Below, piece by piece: positions 17,242 to 25,888 of a stretch of 64,000 bases of DNA; within the stretch, counting starts at the first letter, position 1, and each line of letters opens with the position of its first letter. Under the pieces are notes generated by a model. The model was not told the origin of the DNA, did no database searches, and worked only from the letters and a program-made list of their open reading frames with translations. The stretch is taken from assembly GCF_900188405.1 (NCBI RefSeq), contig NZ_FZOF01000011.1, positions 1 through 64,000 on the forward strand, written 5' to 3'. Origin of the DNA: Actinacidiphila glaucinigra (GTDB taxonomy: Bacteria > Actinomycetota > Actinomycetes > Streptomycetales > Streptomycetaceae). A program made the position numbers and the translations under genes.

Positions 17242-17283
17242 GCGGGGCTCCGATGCCGGAAAGCGACGGGACCGGAGCCCCGC
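17242..17283. terminator. Bidirectional terminator between SDR and MerR genes
   Basis: GCGGGGCTCCG at 17242-17252 pairs with CGGAGCCCCGC at 17273-17283 across a 20-base loop, between two convergent genes. Confidence 0.65.
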
Positions 17284-17405
17284 CACTGGGGAATCCGTCC
17301 GTTGCGGCATTCTCCGGCCCACCTTCGCCTCATCGGCGGCGTCAGCCTCGCACTCCCCCATGGCGCCTCGCGGCAGGTGGACGCTCGACCGCGCAAGCCT
17401 CGCTG

Positions 17406-17822
17406 TCACTCCCCGACCAGGACCATGACTCCATCCGCGGTCGTGGGTACGGGGGCCTCGGCGTCCTCCTGGAAGCGCAGGTACGCCTCGATCGCGCGCT
17501 GATTGCGTTGCAGCACGTCGATGCGCCGCTTGATACTGGTGAGTTGACGCCGCAGGCCCTCCAGGTCCTTGGCGTCCGGGCACTCCCGCGCGTGTGCTTC
17601 GCCCTCGGCGGACTCCAGACAGGGCAGGACCTCGCGGATCATCTCCGTCGTCAAACCGACTTCGAGAAGTTCGCGGATCTGGTGTACCCGGTCGATGGCC
17701 GGCTCGCCGTACGTGCGGTATCCGTTGGGACTCCGGAACGGCGTCAGGATGCCGACCTCTTCGTAGTAACGAAGCAACCGCGGCGCGACACCGGTCTTCG
17801 CGGCCAGCTCGCCGATCTTCAC
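17406..17822 (-). CDS. MerR family transcriptional regulator
   Basis: A 138-residue MerR protein: winged-helix start KIGELAAKTGVAPRLLRYYE, then EVGILTPFRSPNGYRTY, and a C-terminal coiled-coil dimer helix (LRRQLTSIKRRIDVLQRNQR). The effector region is short, and the two Cys residues (LPCLE, RECPD) could sense a ligand or oxidant. The GTG at 17822 has GGGAGGG at 6-base spacing, so the longer upstream reading (from 17912) is unlikely. A 22-bp dyad lies just upstream (17905-17926) and a related site precedes the convergent SDR, its probable target. Confidence 0.92.
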   Translation of the reverse strand: MKIGELAAKTGVAPRLLRYYEEVGILTPFRSPNGYRTYGEPAIDRVHQIRELLEVGLTTEMIREVLPCLESAEGEAHARECPDAKDLEGLRRQLTSIKRRIDVLQRNQRAIEAYLRFQEDAEAPVPTTADGVMVLVGE

Positions 17823-17904
17823 ATTGCCCTCCCTTAGCCAGGCATTCGCGCCGACGGCAGGCTTCGTCGTCGCACAGGTAGGCGGTCTCACCTTCGGCCG
17901 CAAG

Positions 17905-17926
17905 ACCTTCACATTACTGTAAAGGT
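17905..17926 (-). promoter_or_regulatory. MerR operator dyad
   Basis: The left arm ACCTTCAC and right arm GTAAAGGT form a 22-bp near-perfect dyad with a 6-base centre, 83 bp before the MerR start. Its size and symmetry fit a MerR dimer site for autoregulation. The rest of 17823-18242 shows nothing else I can support. Confidence 0.6.
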
Positions 17927-18242
17927 TTGGATTCTTCCACGGCCCCGAAGGTGAGGTCCAACCACCCCCACCCCGGTCCCATCAATGTGGCACAAACCGC
18001 AATAAAAGTACCAATCCGCACTCCGCTTTCCACGGCCGGCCGACCGACGCCGGCCCGGGGATCCGGCCGCCGTCCGGGCCGATGCGCGACCCGGACAGCG
18101 GGATGGGATCAGAGCAGCTTTCCGCGGGCCTTCGCCGTCCGGACTTCGGCACAGGCGCTCTCGGCATCGGCCGGGCCCACCACGTCCTTGGCCGCGGCAG
18201 GGTCGGGACCGGTCCTGGTGGTGCGCCTCGCCGGCGGCGTGC

Positions 18243-19619
18243 TCACACCCACGCGGGACCGAGGACGTCCTGCAGACCGGCGGCGGCGAACAACCGTCGA
18301 CGGGACTCCTCCAGCCGCTCCTGCGCCTGGGCGGCCTGCCCGGTCAGCTTGCCGTGGCGCTTGAGGATCCGGCCGTCCACGAGGACCGTGTCCACGTCCG
18401 CCGGGCCGGCGTTCAGTACCACGGTGGTCACGGCGTCGTTGAGCGGGCTCAGGTGAGGGCGGCGGGCGTCGACGAGGATGACGTCGGCGCGCTTGCCCGG
18501 GGTGAGGGAGCCGATGCGGTCGCTCATGCCCCAGGCCGCGGCGCCGGCGGTGGTGGCGAACCCGAGGACGTCGTGGTGGTCGAGCTCCACCTCCATCGGC
18601 GGTTCGTCGCGGGCCAGCGCCGCGGCGTTGGCACGAGCCCGCTCGGCGGCGAGGGTCAGGCGCATCTCGCTGAAGAGGTCGGTTCCGGCGCCGGCGATGG
18701 TGTCGGCGCCGAGGGCGGGCTGGATGCCGTGGGCCAGGGCTCGGCCGGTGATGGGGAAGGTGCCCATGGCCATCTGCATGTCGACGGTCGGGCAGGGTGT
18801 GATGTGGCCCCCGGTGGCCGCGATCCGCTTCAGATCCTCGTCGCTGAACGCCGCCCCGTGGGCGTGGTGCACGTCAGGGCCCAGCAGGCCCAGTTCCTCC
18901 AGTGTGCCGATGGTTCGGTACTTCGACAGATAGCCGGGGATGCCGGAGTGCATGCTCAAGGGGACGGCCAGTTCGCGGGCAAGGCGTACGTCGTCGGCGG
19001 TGGTCTGCGCGGTGGAGAACTCCGGTCCGCGCAGCGCCAGGCCCATGGTGACGCGGGCGTCGTCGTCGGACAGCACCTCGGCGCGCATGCGCCGGGCGTC
19101 GGCGGGGTGTCGCTCGGAGCTCTCCACGAACCACTTCATCACGCCCTCGCCCACGGGCGGACCGTAGAGGAACACCGCGCGGATGCCCGAGTCGCGCAGG
19201 GCGCGGACGTTCTCGTCCGCGTGCTCGGGCGTGGTGACGATGTGGGACCAGTCGGCGACGGTCGTGACTCCGGCGTTGACGGCCTGCAGAGCGCCCCACA
19301 GCACGCCGGCGTAGACGTCGCGCGGCTCGTACTTGTCGAGCAGCCCGGCCAGCACCACCTGGAAGTAGCCGCCGAGGGATACCTTGCCCCCGGCGCCGCC
19401 GATGGCCCCCTGCCACACGTGGCGGTGCGAGTCGACCAGGCCCGGCATGACCACATGGCCTGACGCGTCGATCACTTCGGCACCCTCGGCCTGGAGCCCG
19501 TGGCCCACGGCGGCGATGGTGTCACCACTCACCAGCACGTCGGCGCCCGGCAATTCGCCGAGGCGCGGGTCACCTGTGACGACGTGGCCGCCTCTGATGA
19601 GGATGGGGTTGTTTGTCAT
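18243..19619 (-). CDS. Amidohydrolase family protein (ATZ/TRZ or SsnA-like)
   Basis: A 458-residue metal-dependent hydrolase of the amidohydrolase superfamily. The metal site shows in MPGLVDSHRHVWQ (HxH), SMHSGIPG, HAHGAAFSDED and GAGTDLFSE, the usual order for deaminase-type members that act on heterocyclic amines, guanine or s-triazines. The N-terminal beta-sandwich starts ILIRGGHVVTGD. The ATG at 19619 has AAAGGG upstream. It is divergent from a LysR gene with a 121-bp spacer, the classic arrangement for an inducible catabolic enzyme. The substrate is not deducible. Confidence 0.88.
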   Translation of the reverse strand: MTNNPILIRGGHVVTGDPRLGELPGADVLVSGDTIAAVGHGLQAEGAEVIDASGHVVMPGLVDSHRHVWQGAIGGAGGKVSLGGYFQVVLAGLLDKYEPRDVYAGVLWGALQAVNAGVTTVADWSHIVTTPEHADENVRALRDSGIRAVFLYGPPVGEGVMKWFVESSERHPADARRMRAEVLSDDDARVTMGLALRGPEFSTAQTTADDVRLARELAVPLSMHSGIPGYLSKYRTIGTLEELGLLGPDVHHAHGAAFSDEDLKRIAATGGHITPCPTVDMQMAMGTFPITGRALAHGIQPALGADTIAGAGTDLFSEMRLTLAAERARANAAALARDEPPMEVELDHHDVLGFATTAGAAAWGMSDRIGSLTPGKRADVILVDARRPHLSPLNDAVTTVVLNAGPADVDTVLVDGRILKRHGKLTGQAAQAQERLEESRRRLFAAAGLQDVLGPAWV

Positions 19620-19682
19620 TCTTTGCCCTTTCTGGTCATGCATGAGCTCCAGTGTCCGGTCAGGCACTTACACTTGTCCAAC

Positions 19683-19695
19683 ATTAAACTTTGAT
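19683..19695. promoter_or_regulatory. Probable LysR box
   Basis: ATTAAACTTTGAT is a 13-base near-palindrome with one mismatched pair, in an AT-rich spot between the divergent amidohydrolase and LysR genes. It is framed by ACATT (19681) and AATGT (19705). The size fits a LysR recognition site. Confidence 0.5.
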
Positions 19696-19740
19696 GGATT
19701 GAGCAATGTCCCTGCTGAACTGCCCGAGAAGTGAGGTGCC

Positions 19741-20694
19741 ATGGAATTCCGCAGGCTGCAGGCATTCATCGCGGTCGCGGAGGAGCGGAGCTTCACCCGG
19801 GCCGCCGAGCGCCTGAACCTGGTGCAGTCCGGAGTCTCGGCGTCGATCCGCGCCTTGGAGAAGGACCTGGGTACGCCGCTCTTCGCGCGCACCACTCAGC
19901 GCGTGGAACTGACCGCGGCAGGAGCGGCGTTGGTGCCTCAGGCACGCCGCGTACTCGGTGCGCTGCGCACGGCCCGGCAGGCGGTCGACGAAGCTCGCGC
20001 CGGCCTGAGCGGAACACTGGAACTCGGGATCCTGTACGGGCTCACTCCCGGAGACATTCTTCGCACCCTCGCAACGTTCCGCCGAGCGCATCCGGGAGTC
20101 GAACTGCGTCTGCGCGGCCCTGGCAGCCGCGGTTCCAGTTCCCACGTCGAGGATCTGCGCAAGGGCGATCTCGATCTGGCTGTCCTCATGACCGCCGGCC
20201 GGCCCCTGGATGGGCTCCGCCTGCACTCGCTCGTCACCGAGTCCGTCGTGCTCGCCTGTGCATCAGACCATCCGCTGGCCGACCGGTCCAGTGTGGAGCT
20301 CGCCGACGTCATGGGATACGACGTGATCGACTTTCCTGTCGGGTGGGGAATGCGATCCGCTGTGGACTGTGCCTTCAGCCGTGCCGGACTGCCGCCGCGC
20401 AAGGCGATGTTCGAGATCGACGACATTCCCACGGCGCTCGACCTCGTCCGGCACGGGCTGGGCCTCGCCTTCGTACCGGAGCGTATTGCCTCAGACGTCG
20501 CCGACATGCGCTTCCTCACCGTAGGGCAGTACCGCCCCACGTACGACGTGTGCCTTGCCGAGCCGGAAGATCGCCCGCTGAACCCGACGGCCCGGGCGTT
20601 CCTGGCCGAGGCACTGGGCGCCGCACGGCGCGGTGAGAGCACGTCAGCCACACTCGAGGCCGCTTCTGCCGGGCAGGCCAGGGGGGCGGCGTAG
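19741..20694 (+). CDS. LysR family transcriptional regulator
   Basis: A 317-residue LysR protein. The N-terminal winged helix is clear (MEFRRLQAFIAVAEERSFTR, AAERLNLVQSGVSASIRALE, LFARTTQRVELTAAGAAL), followed by a linker helix and a periplasmic-binding-type effector domain beginning LELGILYGLTPGDILRTL. The ATG at 19741 has GTGAGG about 5 bases upstream. The adjacent divergent amidohydrolase is the most likely target. The last 20 residues are Ala- and Gly-rich and variable. Confidence 0.94.
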   Translation: MEFRRLQAFIAVAEERSFTRAAERLNLVQSGVSASIRALEKDLGTPLFARTTQRVELTAAGAALVPQARRVLGALRTARQAVDEARAGLSGTLELGILYGLTPGDILRTLATFRRAHPGVELRLRGPGSRGSSSHVEDLRKGDLDLAVLMTAGRPLDGLRLHSLVTESVVLACASDHPLADRSSVELADVMGYDVIDFPVGWGMRSAVDCAFSRAGLPPRKAMFEIDDIPTALDLVRHGLGLAFVPERIASDVADMRFLTVGQYRPTYDVCLAEPEDRPLNPTARAFLAEALGAARRGESTSATLEAASAGQARGAA

Positions 20695-20799
20695 CATCTG
20701 GTCGAACTCCGGGGCGGCTTCACGCGCGCAACTGCTGCACACGATCGCGGCCGTCGGTGGTGATGGATGCGGCCGCTGCGCTGCGCCAGGGCGGTTCGC

Positions 20800-20835
20800 G
20801 GAGGTGTCCGATGAGAATACTCATCGGACACCTCC
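20800..20835. terminator. 16-bp perfect hairpin between convergent genes
   Basis: GGAGGTGTCCGATGAG at 20800-20815 pairs perfectly with 20820-20835 around the loop AATA. It lies between the LysR stop and the stop of the minus-strand DUF4184 gene, so it probably terminates both. Confidence 0.7.
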
Positions 20836-20855
20836 TCATGCGGAGCGACGCTTCA

Positions 20856-21692
20856 TCAGGCCCGGCGGCTGCCGACCCTGGCACTGCCCGACTCTTCCGG
20901 CACCTGACGCCGTGGGTCCCTGATCCGGGCGGCATGCCAGACGAATGAGTAGATGACCAGCCCCAGTGCGATGCCGAAGCCGGCGCCGATGACGATGCGC
21001 CGCAGGGCGACCTCGATCGACGCAAAGGAATTCACGTCAAGGACGCGCTGCGCGACACCGAGGCCGCACGCCGCGACGAGCGCGAAGATCACGGCGTTCC
21101 GCGCCCGGTTGCCGAGGACCAGGCTGGTGGCGGGCGGCACGGAGACCGCACCGCTCCACTTGCGGCGAAGCCAGAATCCGATGGCCATGAGGCCGGCGAC
21201 GCTGCTCACGTACTGCGTGAACCGGAGCACGTCGAGCCCACCGATGACAGGGGTCCGCATGAAGGAGACGTGCTCGTCGACGAACATGTCGTAGTGGGTG
21301 AAGGAATCCCAGACGAGGTGGGTGACGATGCCGATCAAGGCAGAAAGCAGAGTCCAGAGCGTACGCCGGGCCGCGCCCGCCGCTCCCCCTCCGTAGCCGG
21401 GGGCTTCACGGACTCGTGCGGCAAGCTTCGGCACCATCGCGAGCACGGGCCGCTTCACCAGCATGTAGAGGGGCACCAGGGCGAGCGCATACACCAGATC
21501 GATCCCGATACCCGTGAAGGAATGCGTACGGGCGAGGCTCAGGTACGGCTCCCACCACACCGGATGATCGGCCTGGATCCCGATGAATTCGGGCACGTCG
21601 GGCGCAACGCAGCCGGTGACCAGCGCGGGCATCACAAAGGGGTGTCTGGCCACCATGAGGACAGCGGCTGGATGGGACAGGGTAAAGGGCAT
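20856..21692 (-). CDS. DUF4184 family membrane protein
   Basis: A 278-residue membrane protein. The opening MPFTLSHPAAVLMVARHP and the later LARTHSFTGIG and ALIGIVTHLVWDSFTHYD are family hallmarks; the conserved His and Asp residues in these segments resemble a metal site, and some related families are described as metal-dependent hydrolase-like. About six hydrophobic segments are visible. The ATG at 21692 is chosen because the family begins there, although the ribosome site is weak. It stands alone. Function unknown. Confidence 0.82.
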   Translation of the reverse strand: MPFTLSHPAAVLMVARHPFVMPALVTGCVAPDVPEFIGIQADHPVWWEPYLSLARTHSFTGIGIDLVYALALVPLYMLVKRPVLAMVPKLAARVREAPGYGGGAAGAARRTLWTLLSALIGIVTHLVWDSFTHYDMFVDEHVSFMRTPVIGGLDVLRFTQYVSSVAGLMAIGFWLRRKWSGAVSVPPATSLVLGNRARNAVIFALVAACGLGVAQRVLDVNSFASIEVALRRIVIGAGFGIALGLVIYSFVWHAARIRDPRRQVPEESGSARVGSRRA

Positions 21693-22198
21693 GACGACGC
21701 AGGCTCTCTTCAGACCGACGGGGCCCGTCACGGGCATGGTTACGAGGGCCGGGAAACCCGGAACTGACACGGAGGGCGGGGTCTTCTCACCGCGGGCTCC
21801 AGGCCGGTCCCCCGGTTCTCTCATCGAAGCGGGTTCCAGGAGCCCTCAGGGCCAAGGCCCTTTCTCGTCCTGGGCACGGATTTCAGGCGCGTGCTGCGCG
21901 GCGACGTTCACGTCCGCCCCGTACCGCGTGCGTGAAGCCGCGAACGGGCCGAGAACACCCGCGCAATAGGGGTGTCAGCAGCCGCGGCGCCCACGACCAG
22001 GGCCTCCGGAACGAACGGGCGGCGAACAGCGGCGGGGGGAATGGCACTGGTATCCCGCTTCTTCTGGGGCGGAACCGGTGTCACCAAGAGCGCCCGTCAC
22101 CAATACAACGCTCAAGAGATTACTCATCTCAACGGACTATCGCAAGACGCGCACGCCCCTGCCCGGGCGAGAGGCCTCGTCCGGGTCCGAAGCGGGGT
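21693..22198. other. Intergenic, nothing recognised
   Basis: A 506-bp stretch upstream of the DUF4184 gene and downstream of the membrane protein at 22199. Short frames here have no ribosome sites or recognisable products. I see no strong hairpin. Confidence 0.4.
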
Positions 22199-23062
22199 TC
22201 AGCGCGGGCGGCGCACCGTTCGAAAGGCAGCCGGCACAGCGCCTGTGAGCGCCAGTGCGAGAAGCCCGCCCAGCATGGGCCGCGCGTCACCCCACGCCGT
22301 GCAGGCATAGGTGATCATCGGCGGGGAGGCAAGCGCCACCGCGCCGGCCTCACGCAGGCCGCGCGAGCCCTCGCGCAGTGCGAGCACCACTCCGGAGGCC
22401 GAGAGAACGAGGAGCGGCCAGGCCCCGTACTCCGTGCTGACGCCGAAGGCGCGCGTATTCACAGCGACGACGGGCAGCCACGCGCACCCGGCCATGATCC
22501 CTGCCGTCGTCTGCAGGCGCCTGTCGGCCCGGCGATCCGGAGGGCAGGCGAGCACCACGGCAACCGTCGTCAGGGCCACCGCGGGAGCGACCACGAGCTC
22601 GCCGAAAACGCACGCTGCCAGCGCGGCCGACCCGAGCAACCCCGACACCGCCACGACCACGCCGGGCACCCACCGGCCGCACAGGGCCATGATCGCGCCG
22701 CCGCACACCAGGAGAGAGAAGAGCAAGGCCAGCCCGTAGTCGAGCGGCAACGTGGCAAGCTGCAGTCCCACCGGGGCCGGCGAGGTCACCATTCCCGCAT
22801 ACCAGGAGGTCAGCCGCAGGCCGTGCACCACCGCGCCGGCTCCGAGAGCGAACGGGGCCGCGGCTGCGACGAGCCGGCCCGCGGGCGCGGTCGAATGCAG
22901 GCCAAGCCGAATCCGCACGGCATGTGCGGCCAGATCCGCATCCGCGCGCAGTCGCGCCGGTCGCGACATCCCCGCCGTCATCTCCTCGTGGATGTCCGCG
23001 ATCTCTCCACCGTAGGCGGCGCGGTAATCGGCCGGATAGAGCCGCAGCACGCGACGGATCAC
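22199..23062 (-). CDS. Membrane protein cotranscribed with PadR regulator
   Basis: A 287-residue protein. The first 60 residues, MIRRVLRLYPADYRAAYGGE, resemble the cytosolic permease-prefix segment often found beside PadR genes. The remainder has about six to seven hydrophobic helices. The GTG start overlaps the PadR stop by 4 bases (GTGA), so the pair is translationally coupled. By context it may be the target of PadR control, perhaps a membrane stress or transport protein; no transport motif is visible. Confidence 0.78.
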   Translation of the reverse strand: MIRRVLRLYPADYRAAYGGEIADIHEEMTAGMSRPARLRADADLAAHAVRIRLGLHSTAPAGRLVAAAAPFALGAGAVVHGLRLTSWYAGMVTSPAPVGLQLATLPLDYGLALLFSLLVCGGAIMALCGRWVPGVVVAVSGLLGSAALAACVFGELVVAPAVALTTVAVVLACPPDRRADRRLQTTAGIMAGCAWLPVVAVNTRAFGVSTEYGAWPLLVLSASGVVLALREGSRGLREAGAVALASPPMITYACTAWGDARPMLGGLLALALTGAVPAAFRTVRRPR

Positions 23063-23397
23063 GCCGGTGCCGCCGTACCGGCGATCCCCAGCCGCCTTCG
23101 GGCCTCCCGTGCGGTGGCAGCCAATCGCTCGGCCTCCACTGCCAGCCGCTCACGGCCTGCTGTCGACAGCGCGAAAATACGTCGCGCCCGGCTGTCCACG
23201 ACCTCTTCCCGCTCCACCTCGATCAGCCCCTCCGCCAGCAACCGGTCCAGCGCCCCGTACAGTGCCCCGGTGCGCGGTACCACCCGGCCGTCGGTGATCG
23301 CCTTGACCTCCTGCGCGATGGCGTACCCGTGACGCGGCGCGTTCGCCAACGCCGTCAACACCAGCACTCCCAGCTCCTGCATCGCACGCTCACTCAT
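23059..23397 (-). CDS. PadR family transcriptional regulator
   Basis: A 112-residue winged-helix regulator: MQELGVLVLTALANAPRHGY, EVKAITDGRVVPRTGALYGA and LDRLLAEGLIEVE are the standard PadR signature, followed by a short C-terminal dimer helix. It starts at ATG 23397 and overlaps the downstream membrane gene by 4 bp. It probably represses its own operon. The ligand is unknown. Confidence 0.93.
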   Translation of the reverse strand: MSERAMQELGVLVLTALANAPRHGYAIAQEVKAITDGRVVPRTGALYGALDRLLAEGLIEVEREEVVDSRARRIFALSTAGRERLAVEAERLAATAREARRRLGIAGTAAPA

Positions 23398-23527
23398 ACC
23401 AACAGAATATTCCGCCTGGCAGACTGCCGGGCGGCCTCATGTGCATCGCAGCACTCGGCTCGCGTCAACGAGTGGTTCCGAGGGGTCATTCATCCATCCA
23501 GGCGTGAAGGCCGTGACTCAGCGACGG

Positions 23528-24919
23528 TCATGCGACGGGCGCCGGGTTGTGAACCCCGGTAGCGCCTCGGGTGAGTGCTTGCTCTGCCTGTGCGAGCCCA
23601 CGGATCGCCAGGGTCAGCCGGCTCGAAGGGAGCGCGTACGGCAGGCGGATGTTGCGTTCGAACGCGCCTCCGATGCCGAATCGCGGTCCGGCCGCGATGG
23701 TCACTCCGTAGTCGGGCGCGATTGCGGCCAGCCGTGAGCTGATGGGCTGCGGGAATGTCGCCCACAGCGTCAAGCCACCGGCCGGCTGCGGGGCATGGAT
23801 GCCGGGCAGATGCTCGGCGAGCGCCCGGCTCAGTGCGTCGCGTTGCGACCTCAGTTGCTGAAGCGTGCCGGGCCGCCGGGTCCGGCCATCGTTCAGGAGG
23901 ACGGCTGTGGCGAGCTGCTCCACGAGGGGGGTGCCGAGATCCGTGGCGTGACGGGTCTGCTGGACGCGTTCCAGGACAGAGGGCGCTGCGCGGATCCAGC
24001 CGATGCGCAGGCCGCCCCAGATGCTTTTGGAAACCGAGCCGATGCTGATGGCGGTCGGCATGTGGAGCGCGAAGGGCTCCGGGCTCTCGCCGTCCAGGGC
24101 CAGGTCGGTCATGGTCTCGTCGATGACCGTGGGGCAGGCCAGCCGGAGGCTCTGGCGGACGCTCGCGGGCATGCACAGCCCCGTCGGATTGTGGAAGTCG
24201 GGGATCAGGTAGGCAAGACGCGCGATGCGGCCGGCCGCCTGGAGTTGCACGGTGTCCCAGCCGGAAGACGACACGGCGACGGGGAGCGGACGAGCCCGTA
24301 CCTCGGTGAACGTGGCTATCGCGTGCGGGTAGGTCGGATGGTCGATCAGGACCTGGTCGCGTGGCGACAGCAGTGTCCGTGCCAGAAGGGCGAGCGCGTG
24401 CTGCGCGCCGTTGGTGATCAGGATGTGATCGGGAGCTGTGGGCAGCCCGCGCCGTTCGTACCAGTGGGCCACCGCTTCGCGCAGCTCCGAGGTGCCGTTC
24501 CGGTCATAGCCGTGCCGCTCGAAGTGCCGTGGCAGCTGTTCGAGAGCGGCCGCGAAAGCGGCGTGGAGGATTTCGACGGGCGCGGGCGGCGCGGCGAAGG
24601 ACAGGTCGATTGTCCCCGGGCTCGCGCCGGGCCGGGGCCCGGGGGACGTGTCGTCGGGGAGCCGCACGGTCGCCCTGGCCCGCGCCCGTGTGGCGAGGTA
24701 CCCCTGCTCGACCAGAGTGCGGTACGCGGCACCGACGGTGGTTCTGCTGGTGGACAGGGCGACGGCCAGGTCACGCTCGCTCGGCAGGGTCGAGCCGAGG
24801 GAGAGACGGCCGTCCAGAACCAGCAGCCGCAACCTGTCGGACAGGCGCTGATGCGCCGACCCGGGCCCTTCCTGCCAGGCCCCGAGCATGCGTGCCACCA
24901 CGTGCGAAGAAACTTTCAC
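23528..24919 (-). CDS. MocR-type regulator (GntR HTH plus aminotransferase fold)
   Basis: A 463-residue MocR protein. The N-terminal GntR winged helix (LRLLVLDGRLSLGSTLPSER, SRTTVGAAYRTLVEQGYL) is joined to a fold-I aminotransferase-like domain with ITNGAQHALALL, DHPTYPHAI and the PLP lysine in SVSKSIWGG. Such proteins sense PLP or a PLP-amino acid adduct. The divergent YczE-type membrane gene 61 bp away is the expected target, a pairing known from the Bacillus YczR/YczE type. A TAGGCT element lies 6 bases before the GTG, so the mRNA is probably leaderless. Confidence 0.92.
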   Translation of the reverse strand: MKVSSHVVARMLGAWQEGPGSAHQRLSDRLRLLVLDGRLSLGSTLPSERDLAVALSTSRTTVGAAYRTLVEQGYLATRARARATVRLPDDTSPGPRPGASPGTIDLSFAAPPAPVEILHAAFAAALEQLPRHFERHGYDRNGTSELREAVAHWYERRGLPTAPDHILITNGAQHALALLARTLLSPRDQVLIDHPTYPHAIATFTEVRARPLPVAVSSSGWDTVQLQAAGRIARLAYLIPDFHNPTGLCMPASVRQSLRLACPTVIDETMTDLALDGESPEPFALHMPTAISIGSVSKSIWGGLRIGWIRAAPSVLERVQQTRHATDLGTPLVEQLATAVLLNDGRTRRPGTLQQLRSQRDALSRALAEHLPGIHAPQPAGGLTLWATFPQPISSRLAAIAPDYGVTIAAGPRFGIGGAFERNIRLPYALPSSRLTLAIRGLAQAEQALTRGATGVHNPAPVA

Positions 24920-24921
24920 CG

Positions 24922-24943
24922 AGCCAGCCTAACCAATCTGGCT
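24922..24943. promoter_or_regulatory. Dyad between MocR and YczE genes
   Basis: AGCCAG at 24922-24927 and CTGGCT at 24938-24943 form a 22-bp inverted repeat with a 10-base spacer. It overlaps the putative -10 element (24926-24931) of the MocR gene, as expected for autorepression. Confidence 0.5.
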
Positions 24944-24980
24944 ATGGAATCCAGGTCCAGATGCCCCACAGGCTTGCCCC

Positions 24981-25691
24981 ATGGCACCTCCCGCTTCCCC
25001 TGCGCACACCTCCGTCCCAGATGATCACGACCAGCATCTTCTGACCAACATGAATGCATTCGCCCAACTTCGGGCGGGCCGAAAGGCGCGTCGCATCCCC
25101 CAGCTTCTGGCCGGCTTGGTGGGGTACGGAGTCGCCGTGATGACGCTCGTCGAGTCCGGTCTGGGGGCGGCCAGCTGGAACGTGCTCACGGACGGCGTCT
25201 CCAGGACGCTCGGCCTCTCCTTCGGATGGACGACCAACCTGATCTCGCTGCTTGTGCTCCTCGCATGGATCCCCCTGCGGGAACTGCCCGGCCTCGGCAC
25301 CCTCCTCAACGTCGCCATCGTGGGCCTCGCCGCCGATGCCACCGCCACCGTGCTTCCCCACCCCCACGGGACCCCTGCCGCGATCGGATACCTCGTACTC
25401 GGCCTCGTGGCACTGGCCTTCTTCGACGCGCTCTACCTCGGAGCACAGTTCGGATCGGGCCCTCGCGACGGCATCATGACCGGACTCGTCCGGCTCACCG
25501 GCCTGCCCATCGCGGCGGTACGCACCGGCATCGAGATCACCGTCGCCACCGCCGGCTGGCTCCTGGGCGGAACCTTCGGGGTCGGAACCGTACTCGTCGC
25601 GCTGTGCATGGGGCCCCTCGTCGGCTACTTCCTGCCACGCATGGCCGTTCGCCTCCCCACCGTCGCCGCGGACGCACGGCACAACCCATGA
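24981..25691 (+). CDS. YczE/YyaS/YitT family membrane protein
   Basis: A protein of up to 236 residues with about five membrane helices. GLVGYGVAVMTLVESGLGAA, TTNLISLLVLLAWIPLRE and YLGAQFGSGPRDGIMTGL are typical of the YczE group, whose function is not established. The ATG at 24981 may not be the true start: ATG 25051 also works and would begin nearer the first helix. It is divergent from the MocR regulator with a shared dyad operator, so its expression probably depends on that PLP-binding sensor. Confidence 0.85.
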   Translation: MAPPASPAHTSVPDDHDQHLLTNMNAFAQLRAGRKARRIPQLLAGLVGYGVAVMTLVESGLGAASWNVLTDGVSRTLGLSFGWTTNLISLLVLLAWIPLRELPGLGTLLNVAIVGLAADATATVLPHPHGTPAAIGYLVLGLVALAFFDALYLGAQFGSGPRDGIMTGLVRLTGLPIAAVRTGIEITVATAGWLLGGTFGVGTVLVALCMGPLVGYFLPRMAVRLPTVAADARHNP

Positions 25692-25888
25692 ACACGAGTC
25701 CACGGCCTGTCCGGACCGCCCCGCCCCGGCTCCGGCGTGGCCACAGGGGCCGGACCGGCAGCCCCCTCCACGGCGTATGCACCGGCACCCCAGCACGCCG
25801 GCCGACGTCGCGGGCCACATCATCGGCCGGGCACCCGAACCGTGTGCTCCGACAGGAACTGCACACCGGCCGCCGTCCGGCTTCCTGC

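Noticed and set aside
17823..17912. Longer start for the MerR gene at 17912
   Set aside because: The added 30 residues do not match MerR proteins, would run over the operator dyad, and GTG 17822 has a much better ribosome site.
20800..20835. Inverted repeat as a regulator operator
   Set aside because: It lies between two gene ends with no promoter nearby; a bidirectional terminator explains it more simply.
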